This document shows, one piece after another, positions 41,085 to 49,226 of a DNA stretch of 64,000 nt. The position numbers and the translations under genes were made by a program. This DNA is from Gordonia sp. OPL2 (GTDB lineage: Bacteria > Actinomycetota > Actinomycetes > Mycobacteriales > Mycobacteriaceae), in the NCBI RefSeq assembly GCF_003797825.1, contig NZ_RKME01000025.1, forward strand, positions 1-64,000, written 5' to 3'. Below the pieces are notes generated by a model. It searched no databases. It was not told the origin of the DNA and saw nothing but the letters and a program-made list of their open reading frames with translations. Positions within the stretch are counted from its first letter, which is position 1; every line of letters begins with the position of its first letter.

Positions 41085-43739
41085 ATGAGGATCCACCGCC
41101 TGCGGCTCCGGGACTATCGCGGCATCGCCGACCGCGACGTGCGCTTCGCCGAGCGTGGTGTCACGGTGGTGGAAGGCGCCAACGAGGCGGGCAAGTCCTC
41201 CATGATCGAGGCGCTCGACCTGTTGTTGCACACCCGCGCCGACAGCAAATCCGCCAAGGTGCGCGACATCATGCCGTCGGGCCGCGACGTCGGCTCCGAG
41301 GTCGAGGTGGAGATGACCTGTGGCCCTTGGCATGTCACCTACGCCAAACGATTCAACCGGCAGCCCTCGACGACGCTCACCGTGCATGCGCCGCGCGCCG
41401 AGCAGGTCAGTGGCCGCGACGCCCACGAGCGAGTCCTCGAGATCCTCGGTGCCCACGCGGATCTGGCGCTCTTCCGGGCGCTGCGGCTCCTCCAATCGGG
41501 AGATCCGGCGCTCGGCGCACTCACGGACAGCTCGGCTCTCGCGCGGGCACTCGACCGGGCCGCGGACGGCGGCTCCCGACCCGGCGACGCCCCGACCGGA
41601 GACCCCGACGCGGACGACCCGGCCGACCACGCGCTGATCGATGCTGTCCTCACCGAGTACCGCCGGTATCGCACCCCGGGGCAAGGACGCCCGACCGGTG
41701 AACTGTCCGCGGCACTGGCCGCGGTGGACGACGCACAGGCGCGGCGCGATCAGCTGGTGGCCGCCCGCGATGCGGTGGAGGCCGATGCCGGCCGACTTCG
41801 CGAGACCCTCGACCGTCGCGCCGAGGTGGAACGCGCCACCGAACTCCGCGCGGTCGAGCGGGACGAGCTCGCCGTGGTCTGGGAACAGGTCGAGCGGCTG
41901 CAGACGGCGATGGCATCGGCCGACAGTGAGGTCCGTCATCTCCTGACAGCGGTGCAGCTGGCGCGTCGCGACGTCGCCGAGAGGCAACGCACGAAATCGG
42001 AGATCGACTCCCGGACAAGAGATTCCGATCGTCTGGCGGAGATCGTCGAGCGTCATCGTGCGACCGCGACGGCGGCAGCGGCCGATGTCGCCGCACTCTC
42101 TGACGAGCTCCGCGGTGCGCGGGATCGATGCGAACAGGTGCGCACCGAGCTCGCCGCCGCCCACATCGCTCACCGAGCCCTGCGGGAACGTCGGGAATTG
42201 CACGACCTCACCGCACTGCTCGAGCACCTCGACGATCTCGCCGCCCGACGCGATGAGTTGTCGGCCGAGTCGGCATCGAACTCCGTCGACCGGGCCGCGG
42301 TCGACGCGGCAGCAGAACTCGGCCGCCGCCGCGCGGACGCCCAGGCCCGTGTCGACGCCGCGGCCGCGCGATTCACCGTGTCACCGACCGGCACCACACC
42401 CGTGCGGGTCGACGGCGCCGTGGTCGACGGCGAGTCCGAGCATGTCGCCCTGGCGGATTCGGTGATCGAGGTCGACGGCATCGTCCGCGTGCAGGTGCAT
42501 CGCACTGCGGGGTCGGAACGGCCCGTCGAGCAGCTCGCCGCCGTCGACGCCGACATCGCCGAGTACTGCACCCGACACGGTCTGTCCTCCCTGGCCGATC
42601 ACCACGACCGCGCGCAGCGCAGGGTGGAGACCACCCATGCCCTCCGCGCGGTTCGCGAACGGATGGCCGACCTGTGCGGCGGCCGCGACCCGTCGATGCT
42701 CGCCGCGCGCCGGGACGAACTCCGCGCACGGCTCGACGAGTCGGAGTCGATCGCGTCCGAGGGGCCCGAGACCGACGAGGGAGTGGACCTCAGCGCCACG
42801 ATCGATGACCTCACCATCGCCGAACGCGAACTCGGTGGCCTGGTGATGCGGGCCGAACTGGCGGTGACCCAACGACTCTCGGCAGAACGCGAGTCGACGG
42901 CGCAGGCCGACGCGATGTGCGCCGAGCGTTCCCGGGTCGTCGCGTCGCTCGAGGAACTGACCCGCCGACGCGACGAGCTCGCCGGCGAACTCGACGACGT
43001 ACAGGCGCAGGAGACCGTGGACCTGGCCGAGCAGCGGCTCGAACAGGCACGGGAGCAGCGCGGCCGGGTCGCCGCCGACCTCGATGCCCTCGACGTCGCG
43101 GATATCGAGATGCGCCGGGCGCGGGTCGCCGCCGACCTCGAACGACTGCGGCGCGAGCACGCCGACACCGACCGCACGGCGACAGAACTCCGGACCCGGA
43201 TCGAGCTCTACCGAGACGAGTCCCGACTCGACGACCTGCAGGAGGCGAGCGCCGGACTCCGCGCTGCGCGTGAGGCTTTGGCTCGCGTCCGACGACGGGC
43301 GGACGCCGCGACGTTGTTGTGGCAGACCCTCACCGAGAAGCGGCAGCTGACGCGGGTGCGCTACGCCGATCCGTTCGCGCGCCGACTCGCCGAACTCGGA
43401 TCCCATGTCTTCGGCGACGGCGTGCGATTCGACGTGGACGAGAAACTCGACGTCGTGTCACGCACGGTCGACGGAGTGACGGTCCGCCACGACGCGCTGT
43501 CGGGCGGTGCGCGCGAACAGATCGGCGTCCTGACGCGATTGGCGTGCGCCACGCTCGTCGACGAGGCCGACGGAGTCCCGGTACTCGTCGACGATGCCCT
43601 CGGCTACAGCGATCCCCGACGCCTCGCGGCGATGGGGGAGGTGCTGACGGCCGCCGGACGAGACGCTCAGGTCATCGTGCTGACCTGCAGTCCCGATCGC
43701 TACCGTGGTGTCGAGGGTGCGACGGTGGTCGCCGTCTGA
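41085..43739 (+). CDS. SbcC/Rad50-like coiled-coil ATPase (Rv1278-like)
   Basis: 884 residues from ATG 41085, chosen because it opens with the ABC-ATPase strand MRIHRLRLRDYRGI. Walker A GANEAGKSS is at 31-39. Long Arg/Glu/Ala-rich coiled coils fill about 230-440 and 620-780. The C-terminal lobe has the signature LSGGAREQ near 805 and Walker B VPVLVDDALGYSDP near 830. In it Asp-Asp stands at the usual Asp-Glu position. A central non-coiled segment (about 450-490) takes the place of a zinc hook. No CxxC is seen there, so dimerisation must differ from Rad50. Partner of the upstream nuclease. Confidence 0.85.
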   Translation: MRIHRLRLRDYRGIADRDVRFAERGVTVVEGANEAGKSSMIEALDLLLHTRADSKSAKVRDIMPSGRDVGSEVEVEMTCGPWHVTYAKRFNRQPSTTLTVHAPRAEQVSGRDAHERVLEILGAHADLALFRALRLLQSGDPALGALTDSSALARALDRAADGGSRPGDAPTGDPDADDPADHALIDAVLTEYRRYRTPGQGRPTGELSAALAAVDDAQARRDQLVAARDAVEADAGRLRETLDRRAEVERATELRAVERDELAVVWEQVERLQTAMASADSEVRHLLTAVQLARRDVAERQRTKSEIDSRTRDSDRLAEIVERHRATATAAAADVAALSDELRGARDRCEQVRTELAAAHIAHRALRERRELHDLTALLEHLDDLAARRDELSAESASNSVDRAAVDAAAELGRRRADAQARVDAAAARFTVSPTGTTPVRVDGAVVDGESEHVALADSVIEVDGIVRVQVHRTAGSERPVEQLAAVDADIAEYCTRHGLSSLADHHDRAQRRVETTHALRAVRERMADLCGGRDPSMLAARRDELRARLDESESIASEGPETDEGVDLSATIDDLTIAERELGGLVMRAELAVTQRLSAERESTAQADAMCAERSRVVASLEELTRRRDELAGELDDVQAQETVDLAEQRLEQAREQRGRVAADLDALDVADIEMRRARVAADLERLRREHADTDRTATELRTRIELYRDESRLDDLQEASAGLRAAREALARVRRRADAATLLWQTLTEKRQLTRVRYADPFARRLAELGSHVFGDGVRFDVDEKLDVVSRTVDGVTVRHDALSGGAREQIGVLTRLACATLVDEADGVPVLVDDALGYSDPRRLAAMGEVLTAAGRDAQVIVLTCSPDRYRGVEGATVVAV

Positions 43740-43748
43740 GCCCCGGTT

Positions 43749-43778
43749 TTGAGTCCACCGGCGCGCGTACGCTACGCT
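43749..43778 (+). promoter_or_regulatory. Promoter of the tRNA-Arg gene
   Basis: TTGAGT (43749-43754) and TACGCT (43773-43778), 18-nt spacing. The predicted start near 43785 is 10 nt before the mature tRNA. Confidence 0.55.
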
Positions 43779-43794
43779 GAGCCTCGCCCGTTGA

Positions 43795-43867
43795 GCCCCC
43801 GTAGCTCAGGGGATAGAGCGTCTGCCTCCGGAGCAGAAGGCCGCAGGTTCGAATCCTGCCGGGGGCA
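43795..43867 (+). tRNA. tRNA-Arg (anticodon CCG)
   Basis: A full cloverleaf can be folded. The acceptor stem is GCCCCCG with CGGGGGC (43795-43801 and 43860-43866), the D arm GAGC/GCTC, and the anticodon stem TCTGC/GCAGA with loop CTCCGGA, giving anticodon CCG at 43828-43830. The T arm is GCAGG-TTCGAAT-CCTGC, with discriminator A43867. The genomic sequence continues CAG, so CCA is not encoded and must be added. It reads CGG codons, which are frequent in this genome. Confidence 0.97.
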
Positions 43868-44009
43868 CAGTTGACATCCTTGCCGGCCTCCGGGCGGTGT
43901 GCGCCTCCAGTGTGTGGGAACGATTCATGCGGGCGCACCGTGACATTCCTGCCGGGTCGAGGCGCCTGTCGCATCACCTCATTTCAGGCCGCTCTGCTCG
44001 ACGACGGAC

Positions 44010-44015
44010 TAGCGT
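44010..44015 (+). promoter_or_regulatory. -10 element, leaderless class II amidotransferase
   Basis: TAGCGT ends 6 nt before ATG 44022. Confidence 0.5.
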
Positions 44016-44021
44016 GAGGCC

Positions 44022-44897
44022 ATGTGCCGCTGGCTCGCCTACGCAGGTACCCCGATCCTGCTGGAAGATCTGCTCACCCGGCCGTCGCACTCCCTCGTCG
44101 ACCAGAGCTTCGAGGCGCGCCAACTGTATCTTCCCGGATCGCCCATGACGACGATGTTCCGTCACCATGCCTGGCCGACCAACGGCGACGGCTTCGGCGT
44201 CGGCTGGTACGGCGAACGCGAGTTTCCCGGCCAGTACCGAGATGAGCGCCCCGCCTGGAGTGATCACAATCTGCACCGCCTCGCCGCGCAGATCAGGTCG
44301 CCGATGTTTCTCGCCCATGTCCGTGCCGCCGCGATCGGCGGCACGATCGACCGCGTCAACTGCCACCCGTTCGCCCACGGCGGATGGCTGTTTCAGTACA
44401 ACGGTGAGATCGGTGGATTCCCCACGCTCAAGCGCGATCTCACGCTCGACGTCGATCCAGGACTGTATCCGCACATCGAGGGTAACGCCGACACCGAACT
44501 CTGCTTCTTCCTCGCCCTCTCCTACGGTCTGGACGGCGATCCGCTCGGTGCTCTCGCCCGCACCGTCGGACGAATCGAGCGGGCACGCGCCGAGCGGGGC
44601 GTCGACGACCCGTTCACTGCGACGATCTGTGCCGCGAACGGTCAGACCGCGTACGCGGTGCGCTATTCGAGTGATCGTGCGTCCCGCACCCTGTATCACT
44701 CGGTGGCGGGCATGCGGATCCGAGCAGCGGACGGTGGCCACATCGAGATCCCGGACGACGGACGCATCCTGGTCTCCGAACCCCTCGAACTCGAGTACCG
44801 GCGCTCGCACTGGGTCGAGGTCCCCGAGTCCTCCAGCGTCACCCTGCATGCCGGGCAGGAACCCGAGATCGGGGACTTCGTACCGATCGCGACCTGA
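44022..44897 (+). CDS. Class II glutamine amidotransferase (YafJ/EgtC-like)
   Basis: 291 residues, N-terminal nucleophile hydrolase fold. Cys2 becomes the nucleophile after Met removal (MCRWLAYAG). Conserved GDGFGVGWYG near 55-64, FLAHVRAA near 95-102, NCHPF near 114 and FQYNGEIGGF near 124 make the glutamine site. No synthase domain is attached. Relatives include ergothioneine EgtC and uncharacterised YafJ. No egt genes are adjacent, so the ergothioneine role is not supported here. The leaderless-type promoter fixes the ATG, which must be right because Cys2 is catalytic. Confidence 0.85.
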   Translation: MCRWLAYAGTPILLEDLLTRPSHSLVDQSFEARQLYLPGSPMTTMFRHHAWPTNGDGFGVGWYGEREFPGQYRDERPAWSDHNLHRLAAQIRSPMFLAHVRAAAIGGTIDRVNCHPFAHGGWLFQYNGEIGGFPTLKRDLTLDVDPGLYPHIEGNADTELCFFLALSYGLDGDPLGALARTVGRIERARAERGVDDPFTATICAANGQTAYAVRYSSDRASRTLYHSVAGMRIRAADGGHIEIPDDGRILVSEPLELEYRRSHWVEVPESSSVTLHAGQEPEIGDFVPIAT

Positions 44898-44959
44898 CAC
44901 CCGCCGTCACCGGGCGCGCTTTTCTCGCGGAACGCCCGCCGACGTATGAGGATGGTCGG

Positions 44960-45643
44960 GTGAGCGGAGATGTCGCAGCGTCAGCGGGTCGGTTCGGAGT
45001 CCTGTCGGCGACCGTGGAGAAACAGTGTTGGGGTTTCATGATCGGCTCGGCGCTGTTCGCGCTGGGGTCGGCACCGGGGTTCGCGGCGTGGGCGGGGTCG
45101 TCCGGGGCGAATCTCAGCTTCTTCGTCGGTGCGTGGTTCTTCACCGGCGCTGCCCTCGTGCAACTCGTACTCAGCGGCAACGCCACCACCCTGGCGCCCG
45201 ACGGCACGAATCGGTTTCGCGGGGAATGGCTGTCGGCGGCCACGCAATTCGCCGGAACCCTGTTGTTCAATGCGAGCACCGCGGCCGCTCTGCACGCGGA
45301 CACCGTCACCGAGGAACGTCGTCGCGTCTGGACCCCGGACGCCGCCGGGTCGGTGGCCTTCCTGGTGAGCGGGATCCTCGCCGTCATCGTCGTCGGACAT
45401 GCCGTTCGGTGGTGGTGGGCCCCGCGCGCCCGCGAATGGTGGGCCACCCAGATCAATCTGCTCGGATGCGTCGCGTTCGGCGTGTCGGCGACGGGCGCCT
45501 ACGTCACCTCCGCCGGCGACACGGTCAGCGACGCCGTGGCGAGCGCCGGCACCTTCGTCGGCGCCATCTGCTTCCTGGCGTCGGCCGCGCTCACGCTGCC
45601 GCGTCGGCGTCATGCCGGGCGCGGGTCCGCGACGTCCGGCTGA
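44960..45643 (+). CDS. YrhK-like membrane protein
   Basis: 227 residues, five to six hydrophobic helices arranged as two similar halves (MIGSALFALGSAPGF...FFVGAWFFTGAAL, and later INLLGCVAFGVSATG...SAGTFVGAICFLASA). The G-S-x-F-x-x-G-S-x-P and F-x-G-[AS]-x-x-F-T patterns resemble the YrhK domain. Function is unknown. GTG 44960 is the first plausible start. No Shine-Dalgarno is clear. It ends 10 nt before the convergent DUF305 gene. Confidence 0.65.
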   Translation: MSGDVAASAGRFGVLSATVEKQCWGFMIGSALFALGSAPGFAAWAGSSGANLSFFVGAWFFTGAALVQLVLSGNATTLAPDGTNRFRGEWLSAATQFAGTLLFNASTAAALHADTVTEERRRVWTPDAAGSVAFLVSGILAVIVVGHAVRWWWAPRAREWWATQINLLGCVAFGVSATGAYVTSAGDTVSDAVASAGTFVGAICFLASAALTLPRRRHAGRGSATSG

Positions 45644-45653
45644 GTCGCTCGGC

Positions 45654-46538
45654 TCAGTTCATCGGCAGGGGAGCGGCGTTGCGCTCGGCCAGCATCTGCT
45701 GGATGACCGAGATCTCCTTCGTCTGCGTCTGTTCCATCGCGGTCGCCAGGGCGCGCACGTAGTCCTGGGAGACGTTCGCCGGGTCGGCCGCGTACTGCAT
45801 CATCGGCATCCCGCCTTCGTGGTGGCGCAGCATCAGTTGGAGAAAATAGACGTCGGCCTCGGCGCCGCGCAGCGAACGCAGCCGGTTCATCTCGGCCGTC
45901 GTGGCCATCCCCGGCATCGGCGGGGCCTCGGCAGTCGGCGTCGGGGGCGATGTCGACGGCGCCGGCATCCCGGGCATGTCGCTCATGTCGTGACCGGCGT
46001 GTTTGTCGGTCCCGTGCCCATCTGTCCCGTGCCCGGTGTCCGGCCCGGAGTCACCGTGACCCGCGCCGGCGTGGTCCTCATGCCCCATCCATGCCATCGT
46101 CGGATTCGGATTGATCACCGGGTAACCCCATCGGGTCAACCAGGACTGCATCTGCCCGATCTCGTTGCTCTGCGCGGTGAGGATGTCGAAGGCCATGCTG
46201 CGGACCTGCGGATCAGAGCCGTTCTCGAGCTCGATCGTCGCCATCTCCACGCCCTGCTCGTGATGACGGATCATGTCCTGCGCGAACCCGACCGCCACCG
46301 AGTCGGATGCGGGCACCTCGTCCGCCGCGGGATCGTCGCTGTGCAACATCGCGGAGATCAGCAAGCCGAGTCCCATCCCGATCAGGAGGGTCGCGACCAC
46401 CCCGAGCGTCGCCAGCAGCGTGCGTCGTGACGTATCCGGTCGAGGATTGCCCGCCGCGGGGTCAGGGGCGGTGGTGTGCTCGACTGCATCTGCGTCCGCG
46501 GCGCTGGACGACGGCTGGTCGCCGGTGGGTTCGGTCAT
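45654..46538 (-). CDS. DUF305 ferritin-like membrane-anchored protein with His/Asp/Gly-rich insert
   Basis: 294 residues. A cytoplasmic N-terminus (1-40) and one helix (TLLATLGVVATLLIGMGLGLLIS) lead to an extracytoplasmic domain. The domain has two DUF305 units marked by DMIRHHEQGVEMA near 88-100 and LMLRHHEGGMPMM near 240-252. Paired HHE motifs suggest metal binding. Between them is a 55-residue insert rich in His, Asp, Gly and Met (HEDHAG, GHGTDGHGTDKHAGHDM). Copper or another soft metal is the likely ligand (inference). The upstream DUF3105 gene ends 12 nt after this gene's start in map order, forming one operon. Confidence 0.82.
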   Translation of the reverse strand: MTEPTGDQPSSSAADADAVEHTTAPDPAAGNPRPDTSRRTLLATLGVVATLLIGMGLGLLISAMLHSDDPAADEVPASDSVAVGFAQDMIRHHEQGVEMATIELENGSDPQVRSMAFDILTAQSNEIGQMQSWLTRWGYPVINPNPTMAWMGHEDHAGAGHGDSGPDTGHGTDGHGTDKHAGHDMSDMPGMPAPSTSPPTPTAEAPPMPGMATTAEMNRLRSLRGAEADVYFLQLMLRHHEGGMPMMQYAADPANVSQDYVRALATAMEQTQTKEISVIQQMLAERNAAPLPMN

Positions 46539-46549
46539 CGAATTCCTCC

Positions 46550-47413
46550 TCAGCCCGCGGGCATCGGCGCGCCGGCGCCGGTGTTCTCGTCGGTGGCCGC
46601 GATACCGCCGGTACCGTCCATCGGCACGGCGTCCGGTCCGGGCTCCCCCTCATCGGCCGGCGGGGGATTGCTCGGGTCGAAGGCACCGGGGACGGCAGCG
46701 CACGCGGCCTGGGTCTCCGGATAGGCGGCCTCGGACGGATTCTCCTTGTACACACCGGGGGTCGTGTTGCGTCGCAGTGCGGTGATGAACTGGTCGACAC
46801 GCGGATCGCCCGCCGAGTCGAGCTTGAGTTGGTGACCCCAGCTCTGCAGCGAGAGCGGGTGATCGAGTCCGGGGTAGGGCGAGAGGAACAGGAACTGTTC
46901 GCCGGAGACCTTCTTCTTCAGCGTGTCCAGGTCCTCGGCGCCGATGGTGTCCGGGTTGTAGGTGATCCAGACGGCCCCGTGTTCGAGCGCGTGGACGGCG
47001 TTCTCCGTCCGCAGCGGATTCGGATAGACGATCCCGGTGCACGTCGCCCACACCTCGTCATGCGGTCCGCCGAACGGCGGCGACTGGTCGTAGGCGACCC
47101 GCTGATCGCCCCGCACGTGCTGTGCCGCCTTGTAGTAGAGCTTCGTCACGCCGGAGATGCGGGTGGAGGGATCGGGATCCTGCGCCGACGGGACATAGCC
47201 CTCGACGGTCTGCGGCTTGAGCGCCTCGGCCTCCTGTTCGTCCACGAACTTCGGCACCAGGTACCAGGCCAGCCCGGCGATGAGGACCAGGACGACGACA
47301 ACGGCACCGATGACGGTCCAGTCGATGTGCCGTCCGGAGGCGGCGGGAACGGAGCCGGATCGGGCGGGGCGCTTGCTGGACTTGGGTACGTTGGCCCCGG
47401 CTTTGCGTGCCAT
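46550..47413 (-). CDS. DUF3105 membrane-anchored protein
   Basis: 287 residues. A short basic cytoplasmic tail, one membrane helix (WTVIGAVVVVLVLIAGLAWYL, about 32-52), then the DUF3105 domain with YDQSPPFGGPHD near 110 and NAVHALEHGAVWITYNP near 140, and a Pro/Gly/Asp tail. The conserved His pairs (H-D, ALEHG) and one Cys could bind metal. It precedes the DUF305 gene by 11 nt. The two families co-occur in actinobacteria, which implies a shared extracytoplasmic function. AAAGAGAG precedes the ATG at 47413. Confidence 0.82.
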   Translation of the reverse strand: MARKAGANVPKSSKRPARSGSVPAASGRHIDWTVIGAVVVVLVLIAGLAWYLVPKFVDEQEAEALKPQTVEGYVPSAQDPDPSTRISGVTKLYYKAAQHVRGDQRVAYDQSPPFGGPHDEVWATCTGIVYPNPLRTENAVHALEHGAVWITYNPDTIGAEDLDTLKKKVSGEQFLFLSPYPGLDHPLSLQSWGHQLKLDSAGDPRVDQFITALRRNTTPGVYKENPSEAAYPETQAACAAVPGAFDPSNPPPADEGEPGPDAVPMDGTGGIAATDENTGAGAPMPAG

Positions 47414-47559
47414 TGCTCTCTTTCTGCCACCTGCCGGCCACGGATCGGCGCAGCGATCGACAGTTTACTGATGAGCCGCCCGATGCCGATCGGGCGTGAA
47501 CGGGTGCGGACGGCGTCGCCGGACGCGGAGGCGATTGTCCCCGCGCGGACGTGGGCCAA

Positions 47560-47565
47560 TAGGAT
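47560..47565 (+). promoter_or_regulatory. -10 element for argS operon (near-leaderless)
   Basis: TAGGAT with TTGTCC (47535-47540) 19 nt upstream. The -10 ends 8 nt before GTG 47574. Confidence 0.5.
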
Positions 47566-47573
47566 GGTCTCCT

Positions 47574-49226
47574 GTGACTCCTGCCGACCTCGCCGAGCTG
47601 CTCCGGGCCGTGACGCTGACCGTTGTCCGAGACCGCGGACTCGATGATGCCCTGGTGCCCGAGACCGTCGTCGTCGAGCGCCCGAGACACGCGGATCACG
47701 GCGACTATGCCACCAACATCGCGCTCCGGATCGGCAAGAACCTGGGGGTGTCCCCGCGGGAGCTCGCCGGATGGCTGGCCGATGCGTTCGCGGCGGCCGA
47801 CGGCATCGCCAAGGCCGAGGTCGCCGGACCCGGCTTCGTCAACGTGTGGCTCGCGGCTGCCGCCCAGAACTCGATCGTCGCCGGCGTCCTCGACTCGGCG
47901 ACCGCGTACGGTCGGGGTGAGGAATTCGCGGGTCGGCGGATCAATCTGGAGTTCGTCTCGGCGAACCCGACCGGGCCCATCCACCTCGGCGGGACGCGTT
48001 GGGCCGCGGTGGGCGACGCTCTCGGTCGCGTGCTGGCGGCGCGGGGCGGCGCGGTCACCCGCGAGTACTACTTCAACGACCACGGCACCCAGATCGACCG
48101 GTTCGCCCGCTCGCTTCATGCCGCAGCGAAGGGCGAGCCCACCCCGGAGGACGGCTACGCGGGCGCCTACATCGGTGAGATCGCCGAGAAGGTCGTCGCG
48201 CAGGTCCCCGGGGTCCTCGATCAGCCCGAGGACCAGCGGCTCGAGACCTTCCGGGCGGTCGGTGTGGACCTGATGTTCGAGCACATCAAGACGAGCCTGC
48301 ACGAGTTCGGCACCGACTTCGACGTGTTCACCCACGAGAACACCATGTTCACGTCGGGTCTGGTCGACAAGTGCATCACCGAGCTCAAGGCGAACGGGAA
48401 CCTCTACGAGAACGACGGCGCATGGTGGTTGCGGTCGACGAACTTCGGGGACGACAAGGACCGGGTCGTCATCAAGAGTGATGGCAACGCGGCCTACATC
48501 GCCGGTGACATCGCGTACTACAAGGACAAGCGCAACCGTGGATTCGACCTGTGCATCTACATGCTGGGTGCCGACCACCACGGCTACATCACGCGGCTGA
48601 AGGCCGCCGCGGCATCGCTCGGTGACGACCCGGCCACCGTCGAGGTCCTCATCGGGCAGATGGTGAACCTCGTCCGGGACGGGAAGCCGGTCCGGATGAG
48701 CAAGCGGGCCGGGACGGTCATCACCCTCGACGATCTCGTCGACGCGGTGGGAGTGGACGCCGCCCGCTATGCCCTCATCCGCTCGTCGGTCGATATCAAC
48801 ATCGACATCGACCTCGACCTGCTGCGCAAGCAGTCCAACGACAATCCCGTCTACTACGTGCAATACGCGCACGCACGGTTGTCGGCGTTGTCGCGCAACG
48901 CCGCCGATCTCGGACTGACGGCGTCGCTCGATCACCTCGACCTCCTCGACGACCCGGCCGAGGGCGAGCTCATCCGCACGATCTCCGACTTCGACGACGT
49001 CGTGGCCACTGCCGCGGAACTGCGTGAGCCGCATCGGGTCTGCCGGTATCTGGAGAGCCTGGCGGGTGCATATCACCGCTTCTATGCGCGATGTCGTGTG
49101 CTCCCGCAGGGGGATGAACCGGCCGCGGACATCCACGCCGCCCGGCTGGCGCTGTGCGCGGCCACCCGTCAGGTCCTCGCCAACGGGCTCGACCTCGTCG
49201 GCGTCGGCGCACCGGAGCGGATGTGA
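47574..49226 (+). CDS. argS: Arginyl-tRNA synthetase
   Basis: Class I synthetase, 550 residues, charges tRNA-Arg. The N-terminal additional domain (1-105) is followed by the HIGH-type motif as HLGG near 135 (NPTGPIHLGGTR, the form found in mycobacterial ArgRS) and the KMSKS-type RMSKR near 374, then the DALR anticodon domain. GTG 47574 gives the family N-terminus TPADLAELL and fits the promoter spacing. The stop overlaps lysA by 4 nt. Confidence 0.95.
   Translation: MTPADLAELLRAVTLTVVRDRGLDDALVPETVVVERPRHADHGDYATNIALRIGKNLGVSPRELAGWLADAFAAADGIAKAEVAGPGFVNVWLAAAAQNSIVAGVLDSATAYGRGEEFAGRRINLEFVSANPTGPIHLGGTRWAAVGDALGRVLAARGGAVTREYYFNDHGTQIDRFARSLHAAAKGEPTPEDGYAGAYIGEIAEKVVAQVPGVLDQPEDQRLETFRAVGVDLMFEHIKTSLHEFGTDFDVFTHENTMFTSGLVDKCITELKANGNLYENDGAWWLRSTNFGDDKDRVVIKSDGNAAYIAGDIAYYKDKRNRGFDLCIYMLGADHHGYITRLKAAAASLGDDPATVEVLIGQMVNLVRDGKPVRMSKRAGTVITLDDLVDAVGVDAARYALIRSSVDINIDIDLDLLRKQSNDNPVYYVQYAHARLSALSRNAADLGLTASLDHLDLLDDPAEGELIRTISDFDDVVATAAELREPHRVCRYLESLAGAYHRFYARCRVLPQGDEPAADIHAARLALCAATRQVLANGLDLVGVGAPERM

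Noticed and set aside
43672..43977. Minus-strand open frame containing APGRIRTCGLLLRRQTLYPLS
   Set aside because: This peptide is the antisense translation of the tRNA-Arg gene, a well-known false protein.
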